Positions 19,758-28,091 of a stretch of DNA of 64,000 nucleotides are shown here, one piece after another. The DNA comes from Paraburkholderia hospita (lineage in GTDB: Bacteria; Pseudomonadota; Gammaproteobacteria; Burkholderiales; Burkholderiaceae): contig NZ_CP026107.1 of NCBI RefSeq assembly GCF_002902965.1, positions 1,860,001-1,924,000 of the forward strand, read 5' to 3'. The stretch's first letter is position 1, and every line of letters starts with the position of its first letter. Below the pieces are notes generated by a model. That model was not told the DNA's origin. It saw only the letters and a list, made by a program, of their open reading frames with translations, and ran no database searches. The position numbers and the translations under genes are program-made.

Positions 19758-21029
19758 TCAATAGCCCATCAGCTTCTGATATCCGACCCAGAACCGTCGA
19801 ATCAGGCTTTCGGTAATTACCGTGTCCTGCTGGTCCGGATTGCTGCGCGACATCTCGATCACCGACGTCGCGTCCGCGTCGCGCACCGTTCCTCGCTGCA
19901 CGAGTTCGGTCGCTTCCGTGTCTTCCATCGAGATATAGCCCGCCGGTCCGACCAGGTTCGCCTGCTTGATGCGAAGCGCGCGAAGTTCCGGTGTGTCATC
20001 GGCATAGCCGAAGAAATGGAAGATCAGCTCGAAGTTGTTCGGACCTTTTGCCAGCAGCTGGCGTGCGACTAGCGTGTTGTGGATCTGCTGGATCACCAGT
20101 TGAGGAAAGATCGGCTGGATATGGTTGGTGGTGTCTTCCTCGTATTCGGAAACGAGCCCGAGGATCGAATCGTCTTCCAGCGCGAAGCCTTCATCGAACG
20201 AGCGGATCTGTAGCTGCTTGTAGGCCGCCGATGTGTCCTCGCCCGTCTTCGTCACCGTGATGATGCTGTGCAGGCCGTGCGTCGCATCGGGAATCGATCG
20301 CGCCTTCATGCCGACACGGAAAATGTTGAAGGTCGTATGGAACAGATGCAGCATGCTCGCGTGATACGGGTCCTTCACGTTCTCGAGATACAGCTTCCAG
20401 TTGGACTTCGAGTATTGCCGCGTGCAGCCGAGATACTCGATAGGCTTGTGAAAGATGCGATCGATCCAGGGGCGCATTTCCGCGCCGAGATAGTCGGGCA
20501 GCGGTGCGACTGCGTCGCTGAAACTCGCGAAGACGAGGCCGCGATAGCTGTCCACGCGCAGCTTGCGCAGGCTGTGCTGCTTGGGGTCGAAGTCGGGCGG
20601 CATGCCCGTCATGCCCTTCTGTCCACGGCGGAACGGCACGCCCAGCAGATTGCCGCTGTTATCGAAGCTCCACTGGTGATACACGCATGTGTGCGATGTC
20701 GCGTTGCCGCGCGCCTTGCGGCACACGGATGCGCCACGATGCGCGCAGCGGTTGACCCATGCCGACAGCGAACCATCCTCGATGCGCGTGACGACGACGG
20801 GCGTATCGCCGACGAAGGTGCTCTTGAAGTCGCCCGGGTTCGGGATCTCCGCTTCGAGCGCGACGAAATTCCACGTCGGGCCGCGAAAGATGCGCTCCTG
20901 CTCGCGCTCGTACACCGCCTGCGAGCTGAACACCTTGTAGGGCACGCGCGAGCCGTCGTCGCGCGGGAACTGCACCATGTCCGTGTCCTGCGTGTTTCTG
21001 AAGCTGACAGGCGTCTCGACCATTTCCAT
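19758..21029 (-). CDS. andAc: Anthranilate 1,2-dioxygenase large (alpha) subunit
   Basis: A 423-residue Rieske non-heme iron oxygenase alpha subunit, converting anthranilate to catechol with release of CO2 and ammonia if the call is right. Rieske ligands Cys95/His97 (CAHRGA) and Cys115/His118 (CVYHQW); mononuclear iron ligands His223 and His228 with the bridging Asp220 (NVKDPYHASMLHLFH). Length equals AndAc and NagG, the salicylate 5-hydroxylase large subunit, so substrate is decided by context: own ferredoxin and reductase in Ac-Ad-Ab-Aa order and a divergent AraC/XylS regulator as in Burkholderia anthranilate operons. A GGAG ribosome site precedes the ATG. Confidence 0.85.
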   Translation of the reverse strand: MEMVETPVSFRNTQDTDMVQFPRDDGSRVPYKVFSSQAVYEREQERIFRGPTWNFVALEAEIPNPGDFKSTFVGDTPVVVTRIEDGSLSAWVNRCAHRGASVCRKARGNATSHTCVYHQWSFDNSGNLLGVPFRRGQKGMTGMPPDFDPKQHSLRKLRVDSYRGLVFASFSDAVAPLPDYLGAEMRPWIDRIFHKPIEYLGCTRQYSKSNWKLYLENVKDPYHASMLHLFHTTFNIFRVGMKARSIPDATHGLHSIITVTKTGEDTSAAYKQLQIRSFDEGFALEDDSILGLVSEYEEDTTNHIQPIFPQLVIQQIHNTLVARQLLAKGPNNFELIFHFFGYADDTPELRALRIKQANLVGPAGYISMEDTEATELVQRGTVRDADATSVIEMSRSNPDQQDTVITESLIRRFWVGYQKLMGY

Positions 21030-21060
21030 GCTATTTTCTCCGCATTGTGGGGGCCCGCTG

Positions 21061-21082
21061 CAGCAACGAAACTTCGCTGCTG
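21061..21082. promoter_or_regulatory. Imperfect palindrome between andAc and andR
   Basis: CAGCAACGAA and TTCGCTGCTG form 10-base arms with one mismatched pair around a 2-base centre, 32 bases upstream of the andAc start codon and 136 bases upstream of andR. It is the most obvious candidate operator in the divergent region, although AraC-type activators usually prefer direct repeats. Confidence 0.35.
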
Positions 21083-21217
21083 CATGGTGAGAACATTTTT
21101 GGAGGCGGAAAATGCAGGGTCTATCCGTTTCTGGCCGAACACAGCCCTGATATCCAGTTCAGGCCGTTTTATCAACCAGGCTGCGTTCAATCCCCGCGCG
21201 AGCGCGCCGGAATAACC

Positions 21218-22174
21218 ATGAGATCCGCTCTTCGACTCCCCGCATTGCGACGCCACCGGCTATTCGAATCGGTCGACCTCGACGAGACGCGCGAACTGAT
21301 TTCGCGCGTCATGCAACCGCATTCGCTGTTTCCACGCGGCCACGCGCACGGTCGTTCCCACATGGACTTTGTGCGGGTGGGACGGCTCGGCATCGGCACG
21401 ATTCAATTCGGCGGCGCCATCCAGGTGGATGTCGAAGCCGTCGACGGATACTTCCTGATGATGTTCTGCGTCGCCGGCAATGCGGAGGTCCATACGGCTG
21501 GCAGGAAGATCGTCGTGGACGACCAGCACGCCGTGATTCGCGCACCCGGCGAGCCGTTCAGCGCGCTGCTGTCGCACGATTGCGAACAGCTGGTGATGCG
21601 GATCGACGCGGCGGCGCTGAATGGCGACAGCGCTTCCCTCTTCGACGCGGGCGCCGCCGTGTCACTCGAAAGCGGCCCCATGCGTGCATGGAAGGAACAG
21701 TTGAAGCTGGTCGCCAGCTCGCCTGATCTGCTGAACGTGGCCGCTCAGAATCCCGCCGTGGGCGCGCATGTCGAATCGCTGCTGGTCGGCCTGTTGTGCA
21801 GTCACGACCCGGACCACGGGACATCCCCGCCGTCGACCATCGCGCCGTTGTTCGTACGCCGTGCCGAAGAGTTCATGGCCGCCAACCTTGCCGGGCCGAT
21901 GCAGCTGCAGGACATCGCCCGCGCCGCGGGCGTGCCCGTCAGAACGCTAACCGAGGGGTTCTTGCGGTTTCGCAGTGTCAGCCCGATCAGCCTGATGCGG
22001 CAGATGCGCCTCGACCGCGCGCGTCAGGCCATTCGGGAAAGCACGCCCGATGTGCGCGTCGCGACTATCGCGCTGGATTCCGGCTTCACTCATTTCGGCC
22101 GGTTCGCTCAGGCATACCGCGAGCGGTTTGGCGAACTTCCATCGGAAACACCGCGGCGCGAGTCGCTGCGTTGA
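21218..22174 (+). CDS. andR: AraC/XylS-family regulator of the anthranilate dioxygenase operon
   Basis: A 318-residue AraC/XylS-type activator. The N-terminal part is the AraC-binding-like domain (FLMMFCVAGNAEVHTAG, DDQHAVIRAPGEPFSALLS); residues about 215-310 hold the double HTH: MQLQDIARAAGVPVRTLTEGF and VRVATIALDSGFTHFGRFAQAYRERFG. The ATG at 21218 was chosen; the upstream frame to 21047 is promoter DNA. It is divergent from andAc, the arrangement known for andR in Burkholderia, and probably activates the operon with anthranilate as effector. Confidence 0.85.
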   Translation: MRSALRLPALRRHRLFESVDLDETRELISRVMQPHSLFPRGHAHGRSHMDFVRVGRLGIGTIQFGGAIQVDVEAVDGYFLMMFCVAGNAEVHTAGRKIVVDDQHAVIRAPGEPFSALLSHDCEQLVMRIDAAALNGDSASLFDAGAAVSLESGPMRAWKEQLKLVASSPDLLNVAAQNPAVGAHVESLLVGLLCSHDPDHGTSPPSTIAPLFVRRAEEFMAANLAGPMQLQDIARAAGVPVRTLTEGFLRFRSVSPISLMRQMRLDRARQAIRESTPDVRVATIALDSGFTHFGRFAQAYRERFGELPSETPRRESLR

Positions 22175-22404
22175 CGGGCTTAAGCGTCACCGCGTCTCAC
22201 CCAGCCCTAGGTCGGCCACCACGGTCAAATCGGGACTTTACGAAGAGTTGCGCGACAGCGTGGGCGAAAGAATGACAAGCTTGTTGAGCGACGCGCCGCT
22301 TTGTCATGCAGATCCGGCGCGCCGCGAGGGGTCCAACCGCATAGCCTCGGTCTAGCGAGACTTCCGAGACGACTTTACCAAGGGGTTGCGCAATCGTTCC
22401 GAAC
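22175..22404. other. Intergenic region downstream of andR
   Basis: About 230 bases with no supported gene. Antisense open frames continue into it from the exported-protein locus but have no gene-like features. Confidence 0.5.
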
Positions 22405-22689
22405 TCAACTCCCTTGGTAAATATCACAAGACAATCCGACGACACATCGCCCGCCATTCCTTCCTCGCCCACTTCCACTCGATCCACCTGGCTGAGCACC
22501 GACCGAATCGTATTCATAGCGATTCATCGAACTGGCAGGCTGTGCCATTTGTGGTTGAGACATCGTAGCGGCGGGCGCCATTTGTGGGACGGCGCTTCCA
22601 GATGGCTGTTGCGATGTCTGCGAATACGCCAAGCCCGTGACGGCAGACAATGCAGTAGCCACCAATAATGAAGCAAAAGGAACTCTCAT
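22405..22689 (-). CDS. Small exported protein, function unknown
   Basis: A 94-residue precursor. MRVPFASLLVATALSAVTGLAYSQ is a clear Sec signal peptide cleaved after about residue 22-23. The mature part is rich in Gln, Pro, Ser and Met (QMAPAATMSQPQMAQP), then Gly/Arg-rich, and ends with two cysteines in CVVGLSCDIYQGS. Burkholderia genomes encode many short secreted proteins with a C-terminal Cys-x4-6-Cys-(D/N)-(I/F)-(Y/F) ending of this type; none has a known role to my knowledge. AAAGGTG lies 6 bases before the ATG. It stands alone between andR and the cysteine hydrolase. Confidence 0.7.
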   Translation of the reverse strand: MRVPFASLLVATALSAVTGLAYSQTSQQPSGSAVPQMAPAATMSQPQMAQPASSMNRYEYDSVGAQPGGSSGSGRGRNGGRCVVGLSCDIYQGS

Positions 22690-23280
22690 TTCTGCACCTT
22701 TATCGAGAATGCAATTCGAGTCTATCCAATCAGGACGACGAATCGAAATACATTGATTTGAATGAACAACAGACTTTCGGTTGCCGATCGCAGAAAGGGA
22801 AGCCTGTTACGGTGAGGCTCGTAATACACCGCCTCCAGCACGATGCCGCAAAGAACGATCAATGGCGGCACGTGCGGATAACAGCGTGAGTTTCTGTTAT
22901 TGAAGGCATCCTCTGAAGAGGTGGCAGGGGCACATGTTTAAGGACGCGCCTTTTCTTGTCCTCCAGTTATAGACCTGTCCTCAGAGGAAATCCAGCGGCG
23001 AGCATAGCCGTGCCAGCTCTGCTTGCTACGTCGCGCAAGACATTGGCGAGAGCGCGGCAAACATGTCGATAGCCGGACGGTGACCTTTCATTCATGACGA
23101 GTCCGTAAGTGTGCGACTTCGGAATATGGCTTGTGCCAGCGGATGCGCATTGAAACGCCATCTGGACCGAAGCGGATATGTGCAAGGGATCTGCCAGGAA
23201 TCAATCGGCAGGGTTGACTCTGATCACCTACATTGGTACTGCATGCCCGCGTCCCGCCATTCACTCATTGGAGTTCGATC
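22690..23280. other. 590-base region without a supported gene
   Basis: Composition is less GC-rich than the neighbours. A minus-strand open frame at 22967-23185 contains SHTYGLVMNERSPSGYRHV, vaguely like the C-terminal end of a LysR effector domain, and could be a remnant of a regulator of the hydrolase at 23281, but the match is too weak to call. The rest shows nothing recognisable apart from the leader of the hydrolase gene. Confidence 0.4.
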
Positions 23281-23934
23281 ATGAACTGCAACCCCGCCGA
23301 TACCGCAGTAGTGTTTATCGATCCACAGAACGACGTGTTGAGCCCCACAGGCAAAAACTGGGGCGCCGTTGGTGCAAGTGTGACGGAAAATCAAACAGTC
23401 GAAAACATGGTGAAAATCTTCAAGGCAGCGAAAGCAGCGAAGTTCAGCGTGTTCATCTCCCCACACTATTTCTATCCGACCGACCGTGCGTGGACATTCA
23501 ACGGCCCACTGGAGGCAGACGAGTTTGCAACGGGCACGTTCGCACGAACGGGTGCGCTGAACCTGAGCGGTTTCGAGAAATCGGGTGCTGACTGGCTGGA
23601 CGAGTTCAAACCGTTTATCGAGGACGGCGAGACTATTGTAGTGAGCCCGCACAAGGTTTTCGGACCGCAGACAAATGACCTGACGCTGCAACTTCGAAAG
23701 CGTAACGTGCAGAAAGTCGTGCTGGGCGGGATGCTCGCCAACATGTGTGTCGAGTCTCACCTGCGCGACCTGATCGAGCAGGGTTTCGAAGTCTCCGTCG
23801 TCGCCGACGCTACGGCGGGGCCGCGTCATCCGACCTGGGGCGATGGCTATAAGGCGGCGTTGATCAACTATGCGTTTCTAGCGCATGCAGTTGTCAGGAC
23901 CCAGGATGTCGTGGACTCGATGACGCGAAGATAG
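23281..23934 (+). CDS. Cysteine hydrolase, isochorismatase-like family
   Basis: A 217-residue isochorismatase-fold hydrolase. The catalytic triad is visible: Asp in VVFIDPQND near residue 14, Lys in VSPHKVFGP near 124 and Cys in GGMLANMCVESHLRDL near 157. The cis-peptide bond before the Cys is implied by the family. Members cleave amide or ether bonds (nicotinamide, N-carbamoyl compounds, biuret, isochorismate); this one shows no subfamily-specific motif that I recognise. The ATG at 23281 follows a GGAG at 8-9 bases. No operon partner: the alpha/beta hydrolase downstream is on the opposite strand. Confidence 0.88.
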   Translation: MNCNPADTAVVFIDPQNDVLSPTGKNWGAVGASVTENQTVENMVKIFKAAKAAKFSVFISPHYFYPTDRAWTFNGPLEADEFATGTFARTGALNLSGFEKSGADWLDEFKPFIEDGETIVVSPHKVFGPQTNDLTLQLRKRNVQKVVLGGMLANMCVESHLRDLIEQGFEVSVVADATAGPRHPTWGDGYKAALINYAFLAHAVVRTQDVVDSMTRR

Positions 23935-24109
23935 CTGCGACGCGAGCCGCCCGACATTCAAAAGATTCCAGCCATGTTCGGCGCCAGCGGCTGCGTCATC
24001 GTGGGGACATTGCTTCGCGGGTCACGAATCGACAGCAGTCCCCGTCCAGGCGATACCGTGGCACACAACGTTCGGCCACTCCACTACGACGCCACCTTGC
24101 CGTTGCCGG

Positions 24110-24889
24110 TCAGGCTGATGGTCGAGCAGCTTCAAGAATCAGTCTGCTGATCTCGTCCGGATGGGAGATCAACGACAGGTGGCTCGACTTGACCTCGATT
24201 GTCTTCGCACTCATGCGCTTGGCCATAAAGCGCTGAAGATCGGGATTGATCGTGCGATCTTCCGTGGAAACAGCGTAGTAGCTGGGCTTCGATCGCCATG
24301 CGGCGTGAGCCGTCTTCCCCGCCAGCAAGGCCTTGTGGAACGGCTCCTGGACCGCGTACAGCGTCCGCGCCCTCGCTTCCGGAAGGTCGCCCGCGAAGTC
24401 GTGCAGGAATGCGGACTCGCTGAGGCGTCCCTCGTCGCCGTCAAAGACAATGCCGGCTGACGCAGGAGGCGTGGGGTAGTTTTTTGCAAGCGCGGGGTAG
24501 TCCTCGCCGGCATCCGGCGCGCGCGCCGCCACGTAGACCAGCGCCGAAACGTTCTGATGCACGCCCGTCTCGGTGATGATCATGCCCGCGAAGGAATGCG
24601 CAACGAGAACGGTCGGACCATCCTGTCGATCCAGCACACGGGTCACGGAGTCAGCCGCCTCGGACAAGGTCGTCAAAGGATTCTGTACGGCTGTGCAATT
24701 CATGCCCGCTGCCTGCAACCGCGCAATGACGTCCAACCAGCATGAGCCATCGGCAAACAGGCCATGCGCGAGCACGACATTGCGCGCTTTCACTTGCGCA
24801 GGGGGGATCGCCAGTGCTCGTGCCGACACCAGAGCGCTTGCGGCGCATACCAGCACAGCCGCCGAAAAGGTGCGACGGTCCATAGCCAT
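24110..24889 (-). CDS. Exported alpha/beta hydrolase, MES/EstC-like
   Basis: A 259-residue precursor starting MAMDRRTFSAAVLVCAASALVSARALA, where DRRTF is a twin-arginine motif followed by a hydrophobic core, so export is probably by the Tat pathway. The mature protein is a compact alpha/beta hydrolase: oxyanion region LAHGLFADGSCWLDVIARL, nucleophile Ser in VAHSFAGMIITE, late His in SSHLSLISHPDEI. This small lid-poor architecture is shared by plant methylesterases/hydroxynitrile lyases and bacterial EstC-type esterases. AAGGAG lies 8 bases before the ATG at 24889. It lies upstream on the opposite strand to the tautomerase, which may share the divergent 530-base control region. Confidence 0.85.
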   Translation of the reverse strand: MAMDRRTFSAAVLVCAASALVSARALAIPPAQVKARNVVLAHGLFADGSCWLDVIARLQAAGMNCTAVQNPLTTLSEAADSVTRVLDRQDGPTVLVAHSFAGMIITETGVHQNVSALVYVAARAPDAGEDYPALAKNYPTPPASAGIVFDGDEGRLSESAFLHDFAGDLPEARARTLYAVQEPFHKALLAGKTAHAAWRSKPSYYAVSTEDRTINPDLQRFMAKRMSAKTIEVKSSHLSLISHPDEISRLILEAARPSA

Positions 24890-25278
24890 ATACTGAACTC
24901 CTTCGCTAAAAGCTTTGTGGCTCAATGGCGATCCCGACGCCGCCGCTACCTGACGGGGCCGCTGAATGATCAGCGTTATCGCCCATTTCGAGGAAGGACC
25001 GGGTCTCTGCAGAACCGCCACCGCATGAAGATCGGTCTGTCTCGATAGCAGGTAGTCCGCGCTGAGGTTCAGCCAGCGATAGTGTGCGCCACCGTGCCCA
25101 CCGACTTTCCGCCGCGCGTATCAGCGTATAAGTATAGGCAGCAGCCAGCCGTAAAGCAGGCGAGGGGTACTGCGGAAAGCATTGTCGGTAGCTGGCAATC
25201 CTCTGACATTGACGCTGCCAGGTCCGAACACGTTCGAGGCGGAAAAGGATCAGGCGCAACCGTTTCTTTCCCGTCCTA
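24890..25278. other. Non-coding part of the divergent hydrolase/tautomerase region
   Basis: About 390 bases. An antisense frame of 129 codons exists but is compositionally random (Arg/Ser/Gly-rich) and lacks a ribosome site. No other structure recognised. Confidence 0.5.
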
Positions 25279-25323
25279 TAAATGACATCCATCATCTATT
25301 GTATAAATGATGACCATCATTTA
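25279..25323. promoter_or_regulatory. Tandem TetR-type operators upstream of the tautomerase gene
   Basis: A perfect 20-base dyad, TAAATGATG-AC-CATCATTTA (25304-25323), is preceded by a related copy at 25279-25298 identical in 16 of 20 positions; copies start 25 bases apart. They overlap TATAAA-like -10 sequences about 100 bases before the tautomerase gene. The TetR gene at 25865 in the same transcript direction is the obvious ligand. Confidence 0.65.
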
Positions 25324-25417
25324 TTATCGAGTTGTACCCGAGCCCGCTATCCGGGCTTTTCTTGTGCTCAATCTGACGCCGCTCGCCGGCATAGACGTTT
25401 AAATCAAGGAAATTATC

Positions 25418-25801
25418 ATGCCACTTGTACGCATCGATCTTGCAGAAGGCCAATCCGCCGAATATCGCAGCGCCGTCGCCGACGAGGTCTACAAGGCGAT
25501 GACCACGACGATGAACGTGCCCGCGAATGACCGGTTCATGGTGGTCAACGAGCATAAGCCCGGCGACTTCATCGCCGATCCGGCCTATCTCGGCATCGAG
25601 CGCTCGCCTCAGTGCATCATCGTGCAGCTCACGTTGAATGCGGGCCGCGATCTCGCGATCAAAAAAGCCTTCTACAAGGCGCTCAACGATGGCCTTCACG
25701 CGCGCGTCGGACTGCGCCGCGAAGACCTGTTCGTTAGTCTCGTCGAAGTGCCGAAAGAGAACTGGTCGTTCGGTAACGGCGAAGCACAATACGCGCAATA
25801 A
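25418..25801 (+). CDS. Tautomerase family protein (4-oxalocrotonate tautomerase superfamily)
   Basis: A 127-residue protein with Pro directly after the initiator Met (MPLVRIDLAEG), the N-terminal catalytic proline of the tautomerase superfamily. The two beta-alpha-beta units typical of the larger members are seen as PLVRIDLAEGQSAEYRSAVADEVY and QCIIVQLTLNAGRDLAIKKAFYKAL. Arg residues in NDRFMVVNE could bind a carboxylate. Reaction not identifiable; members isomerise enol/keto acids or dehalogenate. AAGGA precedes the ATG by 7 bases. It is followed after 63 bases by a TetR gene and preceded by two TetR-type operators, suggesting autoregulated induction of both. Confidence 0.88.
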   Translation: MPLVRIDLAEGQSAEYRSAVADEVYKAMTTTMNVPANDRFMVVNEHKPGDFIADPAYLGIERSPQCIIVQLTLNAGRDLAIKKAFYKALNDGLHARVGLRREDLFVSLVEVPKENWSFGNGEAQYAQ

Positions 25802-25864
25802 GCGCATGGTCGACGCGCGCTGCCGTAAAGGCAGCGTGCGTCGCACTCACCACGGAGGACGCGG

Positions 25865-26455
25865 ATGCCTCGCGTATCGAGGGAACAAACCGACGAGAAC
25901 CGCCGGCTGATCGAGGCGGCGTCCGCGCGCCTGTTCAAGGAGCGTGGGCTGAACGGCGTGTCGGTGACCGACATCATGGCGAGCGCGGGGCTCACGCATG
26001 GCGGGTTCTACGGCCATTTCGAATCGAAGGACGAACTCGCGGCCGTGGCGTGCGAGCGGGCGTTCGGCGAATCCGTCGTGCGCTGGAGATCGCTCGTCAA
26101 GGAAGATGCGGGCGAGCAGGCTTTCGTCGACGCACTCGCGAAGCACTATCTCAGTGCGAAGCAGCGCGACGAGCCCGGCGGTGGGTGTCCCGCCGTAGGT
26201 CTCGCCGCGGATGTGGCCCGCGAGGACGCGACCAAGCCGGTGCGCGGTGCATACCTACAAGGTCTCAAGTCGATGCTCGGCAGACTGGCGTCGTTTGCTG
26301 GTCCGCGCCCGTCGAAGAGAGCGCGTCAGCGCGCGATCGCCCGCCTTTCGATGCTGGTGGGCGCGGCCACGCTCGCGCGTGCGGTGCGGGGCGATCCGCT
26401 CTCCGATGAAATACTCACCGCCGTGCGCGACTATCTGCACGACAGTTTCCAATAG
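25865..26455 (+). CDS. TetR/AcrR-family regulator
   Basis: A 196-residue TetR-type repressor. HTH in residues 10-58: NRRLIEAASARLFKERG then VSVTDIMASAGLTHGGFYGHFESKDELAAVA. The ligand domain contains GGGCPAVGLAADVAREDATKPVR near 105, a pattern seen in the YxaF/LmrA-like TetR group. GGAGG precedes the ATG by 6 bases. It lies downstream of the tautomerase gene and, given the tandem 20-base dyads at 25279-25323, probably represses the tautomerase-tetR unit; the convergent efflux pump at 26537 is a less likely target. Confidence 0.9.
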   Translation: MPRVSREQTDENRRLIEAASARLFKERGLNGVSVTDIMASAGLTHGGFYGHFESKDELAAVACERAFGESVVRWRSLVKEDAGEQAFVDALAKHYLSAKQRDEPGGGCPAVGLAADVAREDATKPVRGAYLQGLKSMLGRLASFAGPRPSKRARQRAIARLSMLVGAATLARAVRGDPLSDEILTAVRDYLHDSFQ

Positions 26456-26536
26456 CGGCGCAGCCGGTGGCGTGCGGTCATCGGCGCGCAGCGTCCCTTC
26501 TGATGAACGATGAATGACATGCGGTAAGTGCTCCGC

Positions 26537-27937
26537 TCACTCGCCCGCACTCCCCAACCGATGCGAACGAGCCAGCAGGCGTAATCCGCTAGCGATGCAG
26601 CCCACACCCGCAAACATCGCGCCGCCCGCCAGCGCGAGGGTCGGTCCATGCCGGCCGGCCACGCCGAAACACAACGCGACGAGTGCGGCGCCCGTGGCCT
26701 GCCCGATCAGGCGCGAGGTCGCGACGACACCGCTCGCCCCGCCGCTACGCGCATGCGGCGCGCTCGCCATCAGCGCCTTGATGTTCGGCGACTGGAACAA
26801 GCCGAAGCCGACTCCGCAGAGCGCCATTCGCGTTGCGATGGCATACACCGACGGATCAGCAGGCATCAGCGCCAGCGACACCAATCCCACGCACAGACAG
26901 GCCAGTCCCGTCGCGCCCAGCACGCCTGGCGGATAGCGGTCCGACAGCCGTCCCGCTATCGGCGCCGCGATCGCCACGACAACGGGCCACGGCGTGATGA
27001 GAAAACCCGTTTCGATCTGGCTACGATGCAGCACGTCTTCGAAATAGAACGGCAGCGACACGAACGCGAAGCCTTGCGCAGCAAAGCCGCAAACGGCCGT
27101 CACCGCCGACAGCGCGAAGACGGGTCGTCTGAGCAGATCCACGGGCAACATCGGCGCGAGCCGCCCTGCTTCGCGCCGCATCAGCCCCGCGCCGAAAACC
27201 AACGCGAGTGCAAGCGCGCCGAATACATGAGCGGCAGGCGCACGTTGCCCACCTTCACCAAGCGCGAAAATAAGCGACGCGAACGTGATCACGCTCAGCA
27301 AGGCCGCAACGGGATCGCATGGATGCGCGCCTTTGGCCGTACGCGGCAGCGCAGGCAGCGCGAACGCGAGTCCAATCAGCCCAAGCGGCACGTTGATCAT
27401 GAAGAGCCATGACCACGAAGCCGTGGAAAGAATCAGCGACGCAATGGTCGGCCCGACGGCCACCGACACGCCAACGACGAGCGCATTGACACCGACGCCG
27501 CGTCCCAGCTGGTGTCGCGGATAGAGCGCACTGACGAGCGCGATGCTGACGCTCGTGATCGCGCTTCCGCCAAGCCCTTGCAGCAGCCGGGCGGCAGCGA
27601 GCAGCGGCAGCGTCGGGGCGGCCGCGCAAGCCAGCGATGCAACCGTGAACAGCGCCAGACCGCCGATGTAGACGCGTCTGTGCCCCAGCACGTCGCCTAG
27701 CGCGGCGAACGGCAGTATCGTCGCAACCATCGCGAGCTGATAGGCGTTGACGACCCATACCGACTCGGCTGACGTGGCGTGAAGATCGGCGGCGATCGCG
27801 GGCAGCGCCGTGTTCGCAATCGCGGTATCGAGCGTCGCCAGCGCGACGGCCAGCATGACGGCAACCATCGCGAGGCGGTTTCCGGCCGGCATCGGCGCAT
27901 CGACGCCACGCGCGGCTGGGTGATAAACGTCGGACAA
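26537..27937 (-). CDS. MFS drug efflux transporter, DHA2 (14-helix, EmrB/QacA type)
   Basis: A 466-residue multidrug-type exporter. LATLDTAIANTALPAIAADL near residue 33 is the DHA2 motif in helix 1, WVVNAYQLAMVATILPFAALGDVLGHRRVY gives the loop 2-3 motif A, and GLGGSAITSVSIALVSALYP the motif around helix 4. The length and helix count fit the 14-helix subfamily, which exports drugs, dyes or bile salts by proton antiport. No membrane-fusion partner (EmrA) is adjacent. It is divergent from a LysR gene at 28092 with 154 bases between, so that regulator probably controls it. Confidence 0.9.
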   Translation of the reverse strand: MSDVYHPAARGVDAPMPAGNRLAMVAVMLAVALATLDTAIANTALPAIAADLHATSAESVWVVNAYQLAMVATILPFAALGDVLGHRRVYIGGLALFTVASLACAAAPTLPLLAAARLLQGLGGSAITSVSIALVSALYPRHQLGRGVGVNALVVGVSVAVGPTIASLILSTASWSWLFMINVPLGLIGLAFALPALPRTAKGAHPCDPVAALLSVITFASLIFALGEGGQRAPAAHVFGALALALVFGAGLMRREAGRLAPMLPVDLLRRPVFALSAVTAVCGFAAQGFAFVSLPFYFEDVLHRSQIETGFLITPWPVVVAIAAPIAGRLSDRYPPGVLGATGLACLCVGLVSLALMPADPSVYAIATRMALCGVGFGLFQSPNIKALMASAPHARSGGASGVVATSRLIGQATGAALVALCFGVAGRHGPTLALAGGAMFAGVGCIASGLRLLARSHRLGSAGE

Positions 27938-28091
27938 GATGCACTCCCGGTTCGAACAAAAGATGTTGACTCTATTGTTCGACGCGCCGCGCGGAAAGCG
28001 TGGCGCCGTTTGATTCCCGCGGGGAATACCGGCGCCGTGACGTGCGGATTTCCGCTAGAGTTGGGCATCGGCAACGGCTGACGGACACAGG

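Noticed and set aside
19256..21029. Salicylate 5-hydroxylase (NagGH) instead of anthranilate dioxygenase
   Set aside because: Subunit sizes fit both, but gene order with ferredoxin and reductase behind and a divergent AraC-type regulator match the and operon. Not fully excluded without an alignment.
24906..25295. 129-codon minus-strand frame between the hydrolase and tautomerase genes
   Set aside because: Random composition, no ribosome site and it would cover the TetR-type operators.
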